This document shows, piece after piece, positions 52,834-63,320 of a stretch of 64,000 nt of DNA. The stretch covers positions 60,001 to 124,000 of the forward strand of contig WPIO01000002.1 in the NCBI GenBank assembly GCA_009760855.2, given 5' to 3'. Numbering within the stretch: the first letter of the stretch is position 1; the number at the start of each line of letters is the position of its first letter. The stretch comes from Cristatella mucedo. Its lineage: Eukaryota; Bryozoa; Phylactolaemata; Cristatellidae. Under the pieces are notes generated by a model. The model searched no databases. It was not told where the DNA came from and saw nothing but the letters and a program-made list of their open reading frames with translations. The position numbers and the translations under genes are program-made.

Positions 52834-53120
52834 GCATTTGGTACGGTCAGATGGTAGACTGCATCGCCTACATCCACAGTAAGGGCATCGTGCATCGCGA
52901 TCTGAAGTGTGAGAACGTTCTGCTGGACAGCAAAAACAACATCAAAGTTACCGACTTTGGCTTCGCGCGAAGCGGTCTCATCAAGCCAGACGGGACCATC
53001 TCCTACAGCCAGACGTACTGCGGCAGCTACTCGTACGCGGCCCCGGAAATCCTCACTGGCACTCCGTACAATCCATTCAAGAGCGACATATGGAGCTTGG
53101 GCGTCATTCTGTTCATTATG
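52834..53120 (+). CDS. TSSK: TSSK-like kinase, shared exon C1 (catalytic and activation loops)
   Basis: Starts after acceptor CATTTGTAG. Its first two bases complete the Gly codon begun by any V exon; 95 codons follow and it ends at ATG/GTACGA in phase 0. It encodes helix E ([13 protein letters not shown]), the catalytic loop [12 protein letters not shown] (HRD Asp22 of the exon), DFG (40-42, in VTDFGFAR), a TSSK-type activation segment with a Thr in [13 protein letters not shown] (69-71) and [21 protein letters not shown] and the xT(Y/F)CGSxxYAAPE signature point to the TSSK family. This is the only copy of these motifs in the window. Without splicing at 53120 the frame reads on into a 21-bp repeat and stops at 53309. 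Confidence 0.92.
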
Positions 53121-53153
53121 GTACGACTGCAGCAGCTGCAGCAGCGGCGGCCC

Positions 53154-53306
53154 GCGGCGGCGCGTATAGCAGCAGCGGCGGCGCGTATAGCAGCAGCGGT
53201 GGCGCGTATAGCAGCAGCGGTGGCGCGTATAGCAGCAGCGGCGGCGAGTATAGCAGCAGCGGACGCCCGCGGCGGCGCGTATAGCAGCAGCGACGGCGGC
53301 GGCGCG
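53154..53306. repeat. 21-bp GC-rich tandem repeat
   Basis: About six imperfect units of GGCGGCGCGTATAGCAGCAG(C), five in direct tandem and one after a short break. They begin 34 bp after the C1 splice donor. The unit is a multiple of three, so the C1 frame stays open (Ala-Arg-Ile-Ala repeats) until TAG. Confidence 0.9.
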
Positions 53307-54136
53307 TAGCGCTCGCCTTTTGAAGCCTTTGAGGCTGCGATCGCTTCGCTGCAGTCGCTGCGCAGCGATCGAAGCGATCCCTGCGCAGCCGCCATTTCGC
53401 AACGTCAGCTCTTGCTTCCATCTGAAGCTTCGGCTTTTCGATGCTGGATGTATGACTTCGGAGAGGCAACGCGCAGCAACTTCAGCGTTCGAGCCCGAGA
53501 GCTTACGAAATCGCCTCATCCTCCAGAGCGCTTAGCCGCTGCTGGCGATCGTAGCTGTCATGGCGGCCAGAGCGGACGACCTTTGCCTTCGGCATTTCTC
53601 AGCCGTCGAGGCGTGGCTGAGCTCTGAGCACGTGCGACGCTCGGGCGGCACTGTTTGCTATCTGCGTCAGCGGACGTGTCTGCCTCGGGGTCACTAGATC
53701 TCGGATAGTTAGGCCCGAGCTTGGATTGCTTCTGCTCCTAGCGCTCGGCCGAGAGCGTTCGTGTGACACGCATGCGCCAAGGCGCTACCTCCGAAAAGCC
53801 CCGACCGCCAAGCTGTTAGTACACCAGAGAGATTCGCACGAGATGCCATAACCCTTCGCTCCCAATCTTCCTTTGAGGTCACAAAGCGGTATTGGCGCTA
53901 GTAATGTTCACAGTAAAAATATCCGCTCCTCGCGTGCTAAAACGTCCAAGACAGAAATGGCGTAGACTCGTCGTACTGCGACCGAAGGTGAAATAGGAGC
54001 CTGTCTGAGTAATTAGCGCTATAGAAGCACTGCGTATTGCTATGAAGGCGCTGTGCAGCTGCTTAACTTATCCTTTGCAAGAAACACGTCGGCCGTTACG
54101 GATGTTGGTCACTGCAGACTAGTAACTAATAATGCA
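53307..54136. other. Intron sequence
   Basis: A hairpin-capable pair GATCGCTTCG (53339-53348) / CGAAGCGATC (53370-53379) lies here; otherwise nothing recognised. Confidence 0.5.
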
Positions 54137-54626
54137 GTCGTCCCTCGACGCTTCTCGCTACGACTTTTGCGGCTCCACTCTCTCGCGGTTTTTTCAATTC
54201 TATCCATTAAAAAGTTGGAGATAGTTAAAAGGATACAGCTCGCGTTCGGTTATCTGAGTCAACTATGCACCCCTGTCTGTATTACAATTAAAATTAAAAC
54301 GACTGTACGTATGGACTGTGTATTCGAGCACCCCGAAAACCCTTCAATGCCATTGCAGCAGCGCGACCGCTCCTTGTGCGTTGGCAAGAATTTTTTAATT
54401 TTGTCTTAATATATTGTGTAATAGGTAATGGTGACTGAAGGGTTGTTATTTCATGTCCAGAGGGCTCTAATAATGTTAAAAGCCGTATTTAAAGAGCCGT
54501 GAACATATTTTTTATGCTCTAACTACAAAAATATTCAATTCATAAATAAAGGATCCTACTTCGCAGAAATTTAGTTATCGTGGCAATCTAGAACTGATTG
54601 ACCGCGATAACGAGGGACGACTGTAC
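54137..54626. mobile_element. Non-autonomous TIR DNA transposon (pogo/Tigger-like ends)
   Basis: Perfect 13-bp terminal inverted repeats CAGTCGTCCCTCG (starting about 54138) and CGAGGGACGACTG (ending about 54625) enclose about 490 bp without coding capacity. Internal TTATCG / CGCGATAACG blocks extend the repeat. The right flank is TA; the left flank is TG, possibly a decayed TA duplication. A related fragment is at 35174. Confidence 0.75.
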
Positions 54627-54829
54627 TGAGAGAGATAGCCCCCTCAACCATTGCTAATGATTATTAAATGCAGCACACCTGTCTGCAGGAATGCTGACGG
54701 TAGCAGAGCATGGCAGCTGCTGAGAACGTCGATACCTCAGTCGGAAGCTCTTGTGGTCAACGTCGAGAAGTCTATCCAAATCCATCGAGGCTACCCTTCA
54801 CCTGCCGAGCCATAAAGCATGCTACTACG

Positions 54830-54960
54830 AATTTAATGAGCGTGCTACCACTAACCATCCAATCATGCTTCCTTTGCAGCAAATGTAAAGCGTCTAGAAA
54901 GTGATTGAGTTCACTGAGGGTGCTTTATCAAGTGTGTTATAAATTATTATTATTATCATT
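54830..54960 (+). mobile_element. LINE 3' tail
   Basis: GAGCGTGCTACCACTAACCAT, CCTTTGCAGCAAATGTAAAG, CGTCTAGAAAGTGATTGAGTT, GAGGGTGCTTTATCAAGTG and ATTATTATT. Confidence 0.8.
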
Positions 54961-55377
54961 ATAAAGCACTACTTCTGTTCGACTCAAATCCTAAACTACA
55001 ACTCAGTTCGAAATTGCAACTCGGAGCCTGAAGTACAACCGATAGACCATAATGTATCTCCGTCTGTAACTCCACAAAGTCATAAAGACCATGTGGGTGT
55101 TACGCAGGAGAGTTTTGTATAGCGCACTCACAGCCTAAGCGGCTTTCGGTACGCATTCGGTAGCCAACAGACTTCGTCTCACGCAACAAAGAGAAAGTGG
55201 GAGGCATAGCAGAGTCAGGAGAGCAGTTTAGGTAGTGAGTAGCATAGAAGTAGCAGCTTAGGACCGCTGAAAAAGATGTGCCATAGTCGGCAGTAGTAGA
55301 CCATCATGACAGATGTCGAGTTACTTTACAAAACTTTTGCTTATGCCATGCCTGGTTCCTAAAGCTTATAATTCAGG

Positions 55378-56130
55378 AATAATAATAATAATAATAATAT
55401 TGCACTTGATAAAGCGCCCTCAGAGAACTTAATCTCTTTCTAGGCGCTTTACATTTGCTTCAAAGTGATATGCAATAGAATAGTAAGTAAAATCATGCTT
55501 GAAAAAACAAACAAAATGAATAATATGGTTAGGGGTGACATGCACAGGGTCAGCATGCAAATGTGGTTAGTGGCAGCATGCACAGTGTCAGCACGCATAA
55601 GCACATCAAGGACGAATCACAGGGACCCACTAAATGCTGTCCTAAATAGGTGTGTTTTTAAGTTTCTTTTAAATGTGGTCAGGTCATGGGATGTTCTGAC
55701 GCAGGTCGGGAGGGAGTTCCAGGCTTTGGGAGCATACGAGCTAAATGCACGGTCTCCAAAGGATTGAAGGTTTGTACGAGGTATTTCCAGACTGTTGGAT
55801 TCCGAGAAGCGGGTGGTACGATGCTTGGCCTGATGGGGTAGTATATCTGAAAGATAGGCTGGAGTCATAGAATGAAGAGACCTAAAAGTGAGCGACAAAA
55901 CCTTGAAGTCAATCCGTTGCCTCACTGGTAGCCAGTGCAGGTCGGCGAGAAGTGGAGTAATGTGGCAACTGCGACGCTTACGACAGACAAGCCTAGCTGC
56001 AGAGTTTTGCACCAGCTGCAATCGCCTGATCGCACATGCTGGTAGGCCAGTAAGCAGTGAGTTGCAGAAGTCAAGACGGGATTTCACGAATGCATGGACC
56101 AACTTGGACGTTGGTATCCCTACCTAAACA
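55378..56130 (-). mobile_element. LINE fragment with RT C-terminus, well preserved
   Basis: On the minus strand a 161-codon open frame (56102-55617) covers the C-terminal reverse-transcriptase region: [67 protein letters not shown] and LKTHLF. The 3' UTR and a (TTA)n end at 55378 follow. These motifs are typical of L2/CR1-group LINEs. 5'-truncated; no endonuclease. Confidence 0.88.
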
Positions 56131-56930
56131 AGCCCTAACAAGGAACCACTCATAATCTTAACACTTTCATAACCTAGCAGATTTTTCATATCAGCTTTTT
56201 ACCGCTTTCTCCTTTCTCCTTCTCCCTGTGCTGAGCTCTTCCAATAAATTTGATGATGGCACCGGTTGTGTATAGGATGATTTTATATCCATTAAAATGC
56301 TTACAAACAGATTCTATCAGCTTTTTGCCGCTTTCTCCTTACATTACACACACATTACATAATAAAGAAATCTAGCACAAACGCCAATGGTAGGTGTCTA
56401 CTTTCTTCGCTTCTGCCACCTCGGAAAGCTCTTTAACATTAATTGCTACCGAGGATTTTCGGACGCCGTGCCCCCTTTGCTGCTATCTTCGCTGTGGCGT
56501 ATCGTCTCTTGCCCTTCGGTTAAAGTGCACGCCTTTGAGAGGTCGTGGGATTGAGCGGCCTATGCGAAGCGCCTGGATGGAGATTCAGTTCTCTCTGGGT
56601 ACCATGCAGCATAAGTTGTATTTATATTATATTTTCCCCGCCGACAGCCGTCGCCATCGAGCCGATCTTTAACTCATCTTTAGGGGCCCATGTCTTTCCC
56701 TGAAGGCCGTTCAGGCTACCAGCACTTCACTTGGCTGGAGACAGACAGGCGAGCATATTTGGCCTTAGCCCTATATCATTAGATACCTACGACGATCTCA
56801 TAGCCTAGAGAACGATCGGTGCACGCGGCACATAATCAGGACGAGCGGCGCGTCAGCGCTTCACTGCGCCCAGGCGTATGCTAGAGGATGAGAATGCTCC
56901 CGCACAGATAGTGATGGAGAGTGAGGAGAA

Positions 56931-57126
56931 ACGCACCTGCTTACTACAGCGTTTGATGGGTCTCTGCGATTCGTCCTTCGTGTGCATGCACCTGCTGACT
57001 ACGCCTGCTGCTTGCGCACGTTACCGCAAAACATTTGGTCATGCTTTATATGCAGCATTTATAAAGCGCCTGGGGAGAGATTTAGTTCTCTGAGGGCGCT
57101 ATGCAAATATCATAACTACTATTATT
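56931..57126 (+). mobile_element. LINE 3' tail within a short tandem repeat
   Basis: From GCTTACTACAGCGTTTGATG through GCGATTCGTCCTTCGTGTGC to AAAGCGCCTGGGGAGAGATT, TTCTCTGAGGGCGCTATGC and TATTATT. Flanked by copies of an approximately 38-bp unit (CCGCACAGATAGTGATG-like) at 56891-56930 and 57127-57163, with a further partial unit after that. Confidence 0.75.
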
Positions 57127-57784
57127 AATGCTGCCGCATGGATAGTGATAGGGAATGAGGAGAATGCTTCCACATAGATAGTGATAAATGTGAGCCACGG
57201 TGAGCTCACCGAGCCGGCCGGGGGGGGGGAGGGAGGGCGGCCGCTGACCGAGAGCCATAGAAGAACCTACCTGTAGGCCGGCGACGGGGAGGAAAGGCGT
57301 AATGCCAGCAGTCGCTGCTGCTGCTGCCGAGCCTATTACCGCCCGCAAGTAGGCGGACCCGCTCACGGACTCGCTGCGCCGGCCGCAGCGACTTCCTCGA
57401 GCGCCGCACAAGCGGATCCTCGCGGGATTCTCGTCGCGGAATGCTAGGTTTACAACTTGGCCGAAGACTGACCATGCCGCTGGACTTGGAGCGAAAGCAC
57501 GCATACGCAAAACGCAAAAGCGGTACGCAAAACCAATCGACCTCGAGGTCTTTGGTCAATTGACCCCGAGGTCCGGGTCAGAGGGGTCGAGCGGCTCGTC
57601 GTCTATCGAGACTCGGTTGTCCATCTCTCGATGCATAGCATACAGGCTCGGATGCCTCTAACAGCCACTGAGTGAAGCGTCCGTCGAGCGGAATCGCCGT
57701 CGCTCGCAGTCGTAATGCATTTGCTCATTTCCCGACTGTATCTGGGAGCCTTGCTGCAACGACTGGGTTCGCTCGCACTGCGGA

Positions 57785-59260
57785 GATAATAATAATAAAA
57801 ATAATAATAATAATGCACTTGATAACGCGCCCTCAGAGAAGTCAATCTCTTTCTAGGCGCTTTACCTTTGCTGCAAAGGGAAACACAATTGAATGGTGAG
57901 TGATATTATGGTTGATAAACAACATGAATAACATGGTTAGGGGTGACATGCACAGGCTCAAAATGCAAATGTGGTTAGTGGCAGCATGCACAGTGTCAGC
58001 TCGCATAAGCACATGAAGGACGAATCACAGGGACCCACTAAATGCTGTCCTAAATATGTGTTTTTAATTTCTTTTTTAATGTGGTCAGGTCAGGGGATGT
58101 TCTGACGCAGGTCGGGAGGGAGTTCCAGGCTTTGGGAGCATACGAACTAAATGCACGGTCTCCAAAGGATTTGAGGTTTGTACGAGGTATTGGTAAACTG
58201 TTGGATTCCGAAAAGTGGGTGGTGCGATGCTTGGCCTGGTGGGGGAGTAGATCTGAAAGATAGGCTGGAGCCAAAGAATGAAGTGACCTAAAAGTTAGCA
58301 ACACAACCTTGCAGTCGATCCGTTGCTTGATTGGTAGCCAGTGCAGGTCAGCGAGAATTGGTGTGAGCAAATGTAAAGAGCCTAGAAAGAGATTGAGTTC
58401 TCTGAGGGCGCTTTATCAAGTGCATTATTATTATATTATTATTACAATGTGGCAACTACGACGCTCACGACAGACAAGCCTAGCTGCAGAGTTTTGCACC
58501 AGCTGTAATCGCCTGATTGCACATGCCGGTAGGCCAGCAAGCAGTGAGTTACAGAAGTCAAGATGGGATGTCACAAATGCATGGACCAACTTAGACGTGG
58601 TATCCTTATCTAAACAAGCCCAAATTTTAGCAATGCTATGTAGCTGAAAGTAGGCAGACTTGATTGTGGAGCTGATGTGGTCGTCCAACGTGAGGTCACT
58701 TAGGAACATGACACCTAGATTTCGAGCTGATTCCACAGGAGATATGCTGGCAGAGCCAATTTTGAGCATCCGCCTTTCCAATTTCTGAATCACACTGGGT
58801 TTGCCCATAACTAGTAAGTTGGTTTTATCATAGTTTAGTTTTAGAAAATTTGCTGCCATTCATGTCCGGATGTCATCAATACATGCAGCAAGTGAGTTGA
58901 GAGAATTTGAGGTGCTCGAAGGCTGTGAGGAATCAAAGCAAAGGTACAACTGAGTGTCATCCGCATAGAAGTGAAAGCCTAGATTGTGCTTGGCAATCGC
59001 ATCAGCAAGAGGGAGAGTGTAAACCGGAAACCGTGAAAAGAACCGGACTTAGCACGGAGCCTTGAGATACCCCATATTTCAGAGGTACCTCGGATGATCT
59101 TTGTCCGTTCGCGTCAATACTCTGGAGTCTCTCACTGAGATAGGACCTGAACCTTTGCAGAGCAGTGCCAGTGATGCTCAGGCGAGATGAGGGGCGCTCA
59201 AAAGAACTTTGTGATCGATAGTATCAAAAGCTGCCGAAATGACGACGAGATCAGCAAGAG
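57785..59260 (-). mobile_element. Longest LINE copy, with RT palm motifs
   Basis: Minus-strand order: SAAFDTIDHKVLL, LQSIDANGQRSSEVPLKYGVSQGSVLSP, FHFYADDTQLYLCF (the YADD catalytic motif), KLNYDKTNLLVMG, a SISPVESARNLGV region, [20 protein letters not shown], then [29 protein letters not shown], the 3' UTR and (TTA)n at 57785. Frameshifts and stops break it, and a plus-strand LINE tail is inserted at 58365-58445. The motifs indicate an L2/CR1-group non-LTR element. No endonuclease domain was seen, so it is 5'-truncated. Confidence 0.9.
58365..58445 (+). mobile_element. LINE tail nested in the opposite-strand LINE
   Basis: GAGCAAATGTAAAGAGCCTAG, AAAGAGATTGAGTTCTCTGAG, GGCGCTTTATCAAGTGC and ATTATTATATT interrupt the RT frame of the surrounding copy between the LADLHWLP and RRSCHI codons. 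Confidence 0.85.
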
Positions 59261-60164
59261 ACCGCATCCGTAGCTCGTATCGAATCGAATTGGCTGACCC
59301 AGTGCTGCTGGCCATGGCTCCGCACGCCCGGTCCGCTGCTGCCGCCGCTGCCTGGGTGGATGCGCAAAGTATCGTTGTAATTATTGTTACTATGATTTTA
59401 ATTGGTCAGGACGCGACCGGATACCGTCGGACTGGGCGGTCTAGATCGTGGATCTAGCGAGAGATCCGAAGTGGCGTAGAATCCTGCTGGCGTCCGCTCT
59501 GCTGGCCCACTTAGCCGGAGGGCGCCCCAGCAGGACCGCGGGGCACCGTCGCCGGACTAAGCGCCAGACGAGCGGCAGGCGGCGAGAGCTGACCGCAGGT
59601 AGACCGCGGCGGTGTGCATACAAACTGGATGCCCTCTGCCCTCCGCCCTCCGCCGCCCCCGATTGGCAGCTGCTCAGCAATGGGCTGGCGAGCTGCTCGT
59701 CGGTGCTGCCGCCAGCGCCAGCTGCCAGTTTCGGCGCCCTCAGTGGGCTAAGAAGAGATCGAGCTATTTTTAAAGCTAGCCGCCGGATATGTGCAGAATT
59801 TTGAAGCGAGGGAGACGCAGCGGCGCTAAGCGAATCTCTGCCGCCACCGCGTACGCCCGCCGCTAGAGCAGACGCGGCATTAAGGGGTATGCCCCCCCCC
59901 CCGCAGTGGGAGTTATCCTCTCAAAATGTCTGCCAGTAGTGGGAGTTATCTCCCAAAGGACATTTTTAAGCGAAGCGTTGCTCGTCCCGAGCGAGAGAGC
60001 TCGTCGAATAAATTCAATTAAACGCAAGCGCCCCATCAGGAGCGCGCGAGTGGTTTCAAAGCCGCGACGGTTGCCATGACGAGCCGCCGCCGCCGACGGC
60101 AGCGCGAGTACGACGAGGCGGCCACGAACGTCTCGCTTCACCTCCGTACGCACTGCATTTGTAG
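59261..60164. other. Intron sequence before C2
   Basis: A GTG-started frame (59448-59804) with a hydrophobic start and RRTKRQ is not supported as a gene. Otherwise nothing recognised. Confidence 0.4.
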
Positions 60165-60386
60165 GTTTTCGGCAGATTTCCGTTCGACGACACAACGCAC
60201 AAGACGCTGCTAAAGCAAGTTCAGAGCGAGGTCAAATTTCCTTCCGATCGCACCTGGGTTTCAGACGAATGCAAGAGTCTCCTGAAGAAGATCTTCCAGC
60301 GCCCAGACAATCGAATGACGTTCGAGGAGATGCGCAAGGACCCGTGGTACCGGAAGCTGTGCAGCGGCGCGCAAAAGAAGGAGTAG
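60165..60386 (+). CDS. TSSK: TSSK-like kinase, shared terminal exon C2
   Basis: Starts after acceptor GCATTTGTAG in phase 0, matching the C1 donor, so LGVILFIM continues into VFGRFPFDDTTHKTLLKQ. It encodes the rest of the C-lobe: the TSSK hallmark PFDDT, VKFPSDRTWVSDECKSLLKK (helix G to H), IFQRPDNRMTFEEM (the conserved Arg before the last helices) and DPWYRKL, then a short tail ending in KKE and TAG (60384-60386); 73 residues. Short tails are usual for TSSK3/6-type members. No close AATAAA follows; the first one I see is at 61216. Confidence 0.92.
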   Translation, partial: VFGRFPFDDTTHKTLLKQVQSEVKFPSDRTWVSDECKSLLKKIFQRPDNRMTFEEMRKDPWYRKLCSGAQKKE

Positions 60387-61224
60387 CACGAGGACTAGGC
60401 CGCGGAGCGGGTTTCGATGTTTTTGTAGGTCATTTGATTTTCTACGAGCTCGGAATTGCGTGCGCCCGCGCGCGGCCGAGCGTGGGCGCTCGCCCGCCGC
60501 CCGACGCGCCGGAAATTAACGGCCAGTCGCGACGGACACGGTTGAAAGCTGGCCGAGGGCGCGCGCGCGCCTCGGCATTTTATTTCTGCACAAAAAAAGA
60601 TAGAGGAAGAGAAGATATAAACTTCTCTGCTTAACGAAAAACACGTTCGAACGACGGCCTACTTTCGCCGCGGCAGAAGAATATCTCTGGGCGAACCGCT
60701 TGCTTCTCTTTTGAGCCGCTTGCTGCCGATTCAGCGATGCCAAAAGCGTTCTGACGCTCGCTGGCGCGACGCATGGTGCCGCTCTCTCACTCGTTCTAAG
60801 CTGGCTGAGATCGGCTTCCAGCGGCGCTAGGCAGCAGCGTGCAGGGAGCGCGCGTACGCCTTCCGCAAACTTGCAGCCCTGGAATAGTCGGTGCGCTATT
60901 CTCTCCGCCCTTAATGGGGCGAAGCGCAGCCAATGGCTTTCAAGGCGCGCGCGTCTCCGATGCCGACGAGAGACGTATTTCTACCTAGCTTTTTGCGAAA
61001 GACGGCGAGAAGCGAAAGGTGCATTAATCCGGCTTGCGTTGTGCGAGCCACGTGAGCCCGAAAACATGGCGCTCGTCGGAACGCGTACGCTGGCTGAATT
61101 TGAATTTTTTCCGGCTACCTACCGCAACTCCGCTGCTCGCCTTTGGAACCGCCATTGCGCGATGGACGGCATTGCGACCGTGCCATAACTTGTGTATACA
61201 CGAAGCGAGACTTGAAATAAAAGA
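60387..61224. other. Downstream of the kinase locus; possible 3' UTR
   Basis: No gene recognised. An AATAAA at 61216-61221 could be a poly(A) signal for the kinase, giving a 3' UTR of about 830 bp, but it lies at the edge of a LINE copy and may belong to neither. Confidence 0.25.
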
Positions 61225-61545
61225 GTCGTCAGAACATCCCGTGACTTGACCACATATAAAAAGAACTTAAAAACACACCTATGTAGGACAGCATTTAGTG
61301 GGTACCTGTGGTTCGTCCTTAATGTGCGAATGCGTGCTGACACTGTGCATGATGCCACTAACCACATTTGCATGCTGACCCTGTGCATGTCATCCCTGAC
61401 CATACTATTCATGTTGTTAGTCAAGCATAATATTACCATTCAATTGCATTTCCTTTTGCAGTAAATGTAAAGCGCCTAGAAAGAGATTAAGTTCTCTGAG
61501 GGCACTTTATCAAGTGCATTATTATTATTATTATTATTATTATGA
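61225..61545 (+). mobile_element. LINE 3' end
   Basis: AGAACATCCCGTGACTTGACC, AAAACACACCTATGTAGGACAGC, the 3' UTR blocks, TGTAAAGCGCCTAGAAAGAG, TTCTCTGAGGGCACTTTATC and (ATT)n to about 61543. Confidence 0.88.
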
Positions 61546-63168
61546 CGCGCGAGGACCGCTTAACGCCGAAGACCTTAATTAGGATTCTTCGCGTCTCCGT
61601 AATATGAATTGGCGCGGCTGCACAGGATAAGATGTGCTTTTGCCCCACACGCGCACTACGATAATGTCACCACGCCTTTTTTTTAAGTGTATTTACCAGC
61701 TCAAAAGAACTCGCTGCTCGATTCGCCGTTTGCGTCTGGGCTGCGTCGGTAGGCGCCGAAAGAGGGCGACTTTCTCCCGAGCACCCTTACGAACGTTGTG
61801 GGCAAACTGGCTTCATTGATGACTGTAGGGCCCGCGTGGGCGTTGCGACCGGCACGGCCGGGTCGCCTCGCCCGCCGTCCCCTCGCTAAACAGAGGCTGG
61901 CCAGCCAGCCAGCCAGCCAGCGGCCAGGCGTAGGGTGCACGTCGTGCGAGCAGATCTGCTCAGCTTTTTATCACCAAGCTGGGAAGGCGAGCGGTCGCTG
62001 CAACCCGACCTCCAGTCCAACTCTGATCGCCAAAAGACCGGCCTCCATCGGTGGCCGCACCGACTGGCTTGCGCGGGCTCTGCCGTCGAGTCGGACGCTC
62101 GTCCCACACTCGCTTCTTCCACTGGTCGACTGCGCAGGCTCTAGGAAAGAGGTCAAGCACAGCGTGCAGCGTCCACAGTCCGCTGCCACCAACCAGCACA
62201 GCACCCGCTATCCACGCGACGTTCCCCGCTCTGCTCCCGACGCTCTCTCGGCCTCTACGGCCGGCGAGCGTCGGGGCCCGGGCGAGAGGCGTGCGCGGCG
62301 GCGCGTCGATGCCCCTCGCGAGGGATTGGTCTGCCACCCCCGCCCAAGCGCCGGCGTTCGAGGCATGGGCGGGTCTTCCGTTCAGCTGGGTAAGCACGCC
62401 GTCATAAAGGAGGCGGAGACATACCGAGTAAGTAGTTCATTAATTTAAGGAATGCCATCCTTTAGTGGACGTGCTATTCATAAATTTGCTTTAAGAAAGT
62501 AATGTTGTGACAGCTTGAGGCAGCCGATACTAGATCGAGCCAGAGCGGCTGCGAGTTTTGAGGTCTTCCGCCAGGTGGCGCGGTATTTGGCCGTAGACGC
62601 CGTCTCGTTCTTCCTCCCCCACCCCCAAGCGGCCTACTTCCCATGTGTTGTGGCGACAGCGGTGTTACGCAAGGCCGCCGCCGCCTCCCCTGCTGCCGCC
62701 GCCGCTGCTAGGGCTACTCACGTCGCTCAGACTCGTGGCTCCTGATATCGCCGACTACATGAGCCTGGCGCTCGCGGTGCGGTCAAGCGGTAAGCCGCGA
62801 GCAGCCCTCGCCGGCCGGCGCCCCGCGTGCGCGTCGTCCCCCGGCTCTGCCTTGTCTCTGTCGCTGTCTGTCTGTCTCTCGCCTGGCCGCCGGCGCCTTG
62901 CGCCCTGCCCGTAAGCGTTCGTCCGCTGGGGGTGGCATGAACCGACTAAGTCTGCGCCCAGCGCCATCGAGTCCCCGTGCTGCCGGTGCTGGGGGCCGCC
63001 TGTGCGTACCGGCTGGCCGCTCCTGCCGAGCCGTTAGAAGTAGAAGTCCAGCGTTTGTGCGGCCTCGGTCACGTAGGCTAACGCTCTGCCGCTACCGGCA
63101 GTGGAAATCTGAACGAAGAGTGTTTTTCGCGTTTCAACGGCCTTTTCTTTCTCCCCAATTCTGTCCAG
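61546..63168. other. Upstream region of the PAQR gene
   Basis: GC-rich with a CCAG run at 61899-61921 and a poly-Ala-type GCC run near 62671. Donor-like GTAAGC sites at 62390 and 62790 could end untranslated first exons of the PAQR gene. Long frames here look like GC shadows. Confidence 0.3.
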
Positions 63169-63320
63169 CGTCGTGGCGAATTTCTCATCTAGGTCGAAGG
63201 GTGCCCCGAGTTCGAGGTCACCCGAGCCGAGCCACCGACGCTGCCGCCGTCTAGCCGCCCGCCGTCTTCACCGGCGTCGTCGTCGTTGTCCCCGCGGCGG
63301 CGGCAGCGGCAGCAGCAAGA

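Noticed and set aside
55617-56102. 161-codon reverse-transcriptase frame as a host gene
   Set aside because: It is the C-terminal piece of a 5'-truncated LINE with the family 3' UTR and ATT tail attached.
59448-59804. Frame with a hydrophobic start and RRTKRQ, considered as a secreted peptide precursor
   Set aside because: It starts with GTG, not ATG, and its later part is GC-rich low complexity; no homology can be argued.
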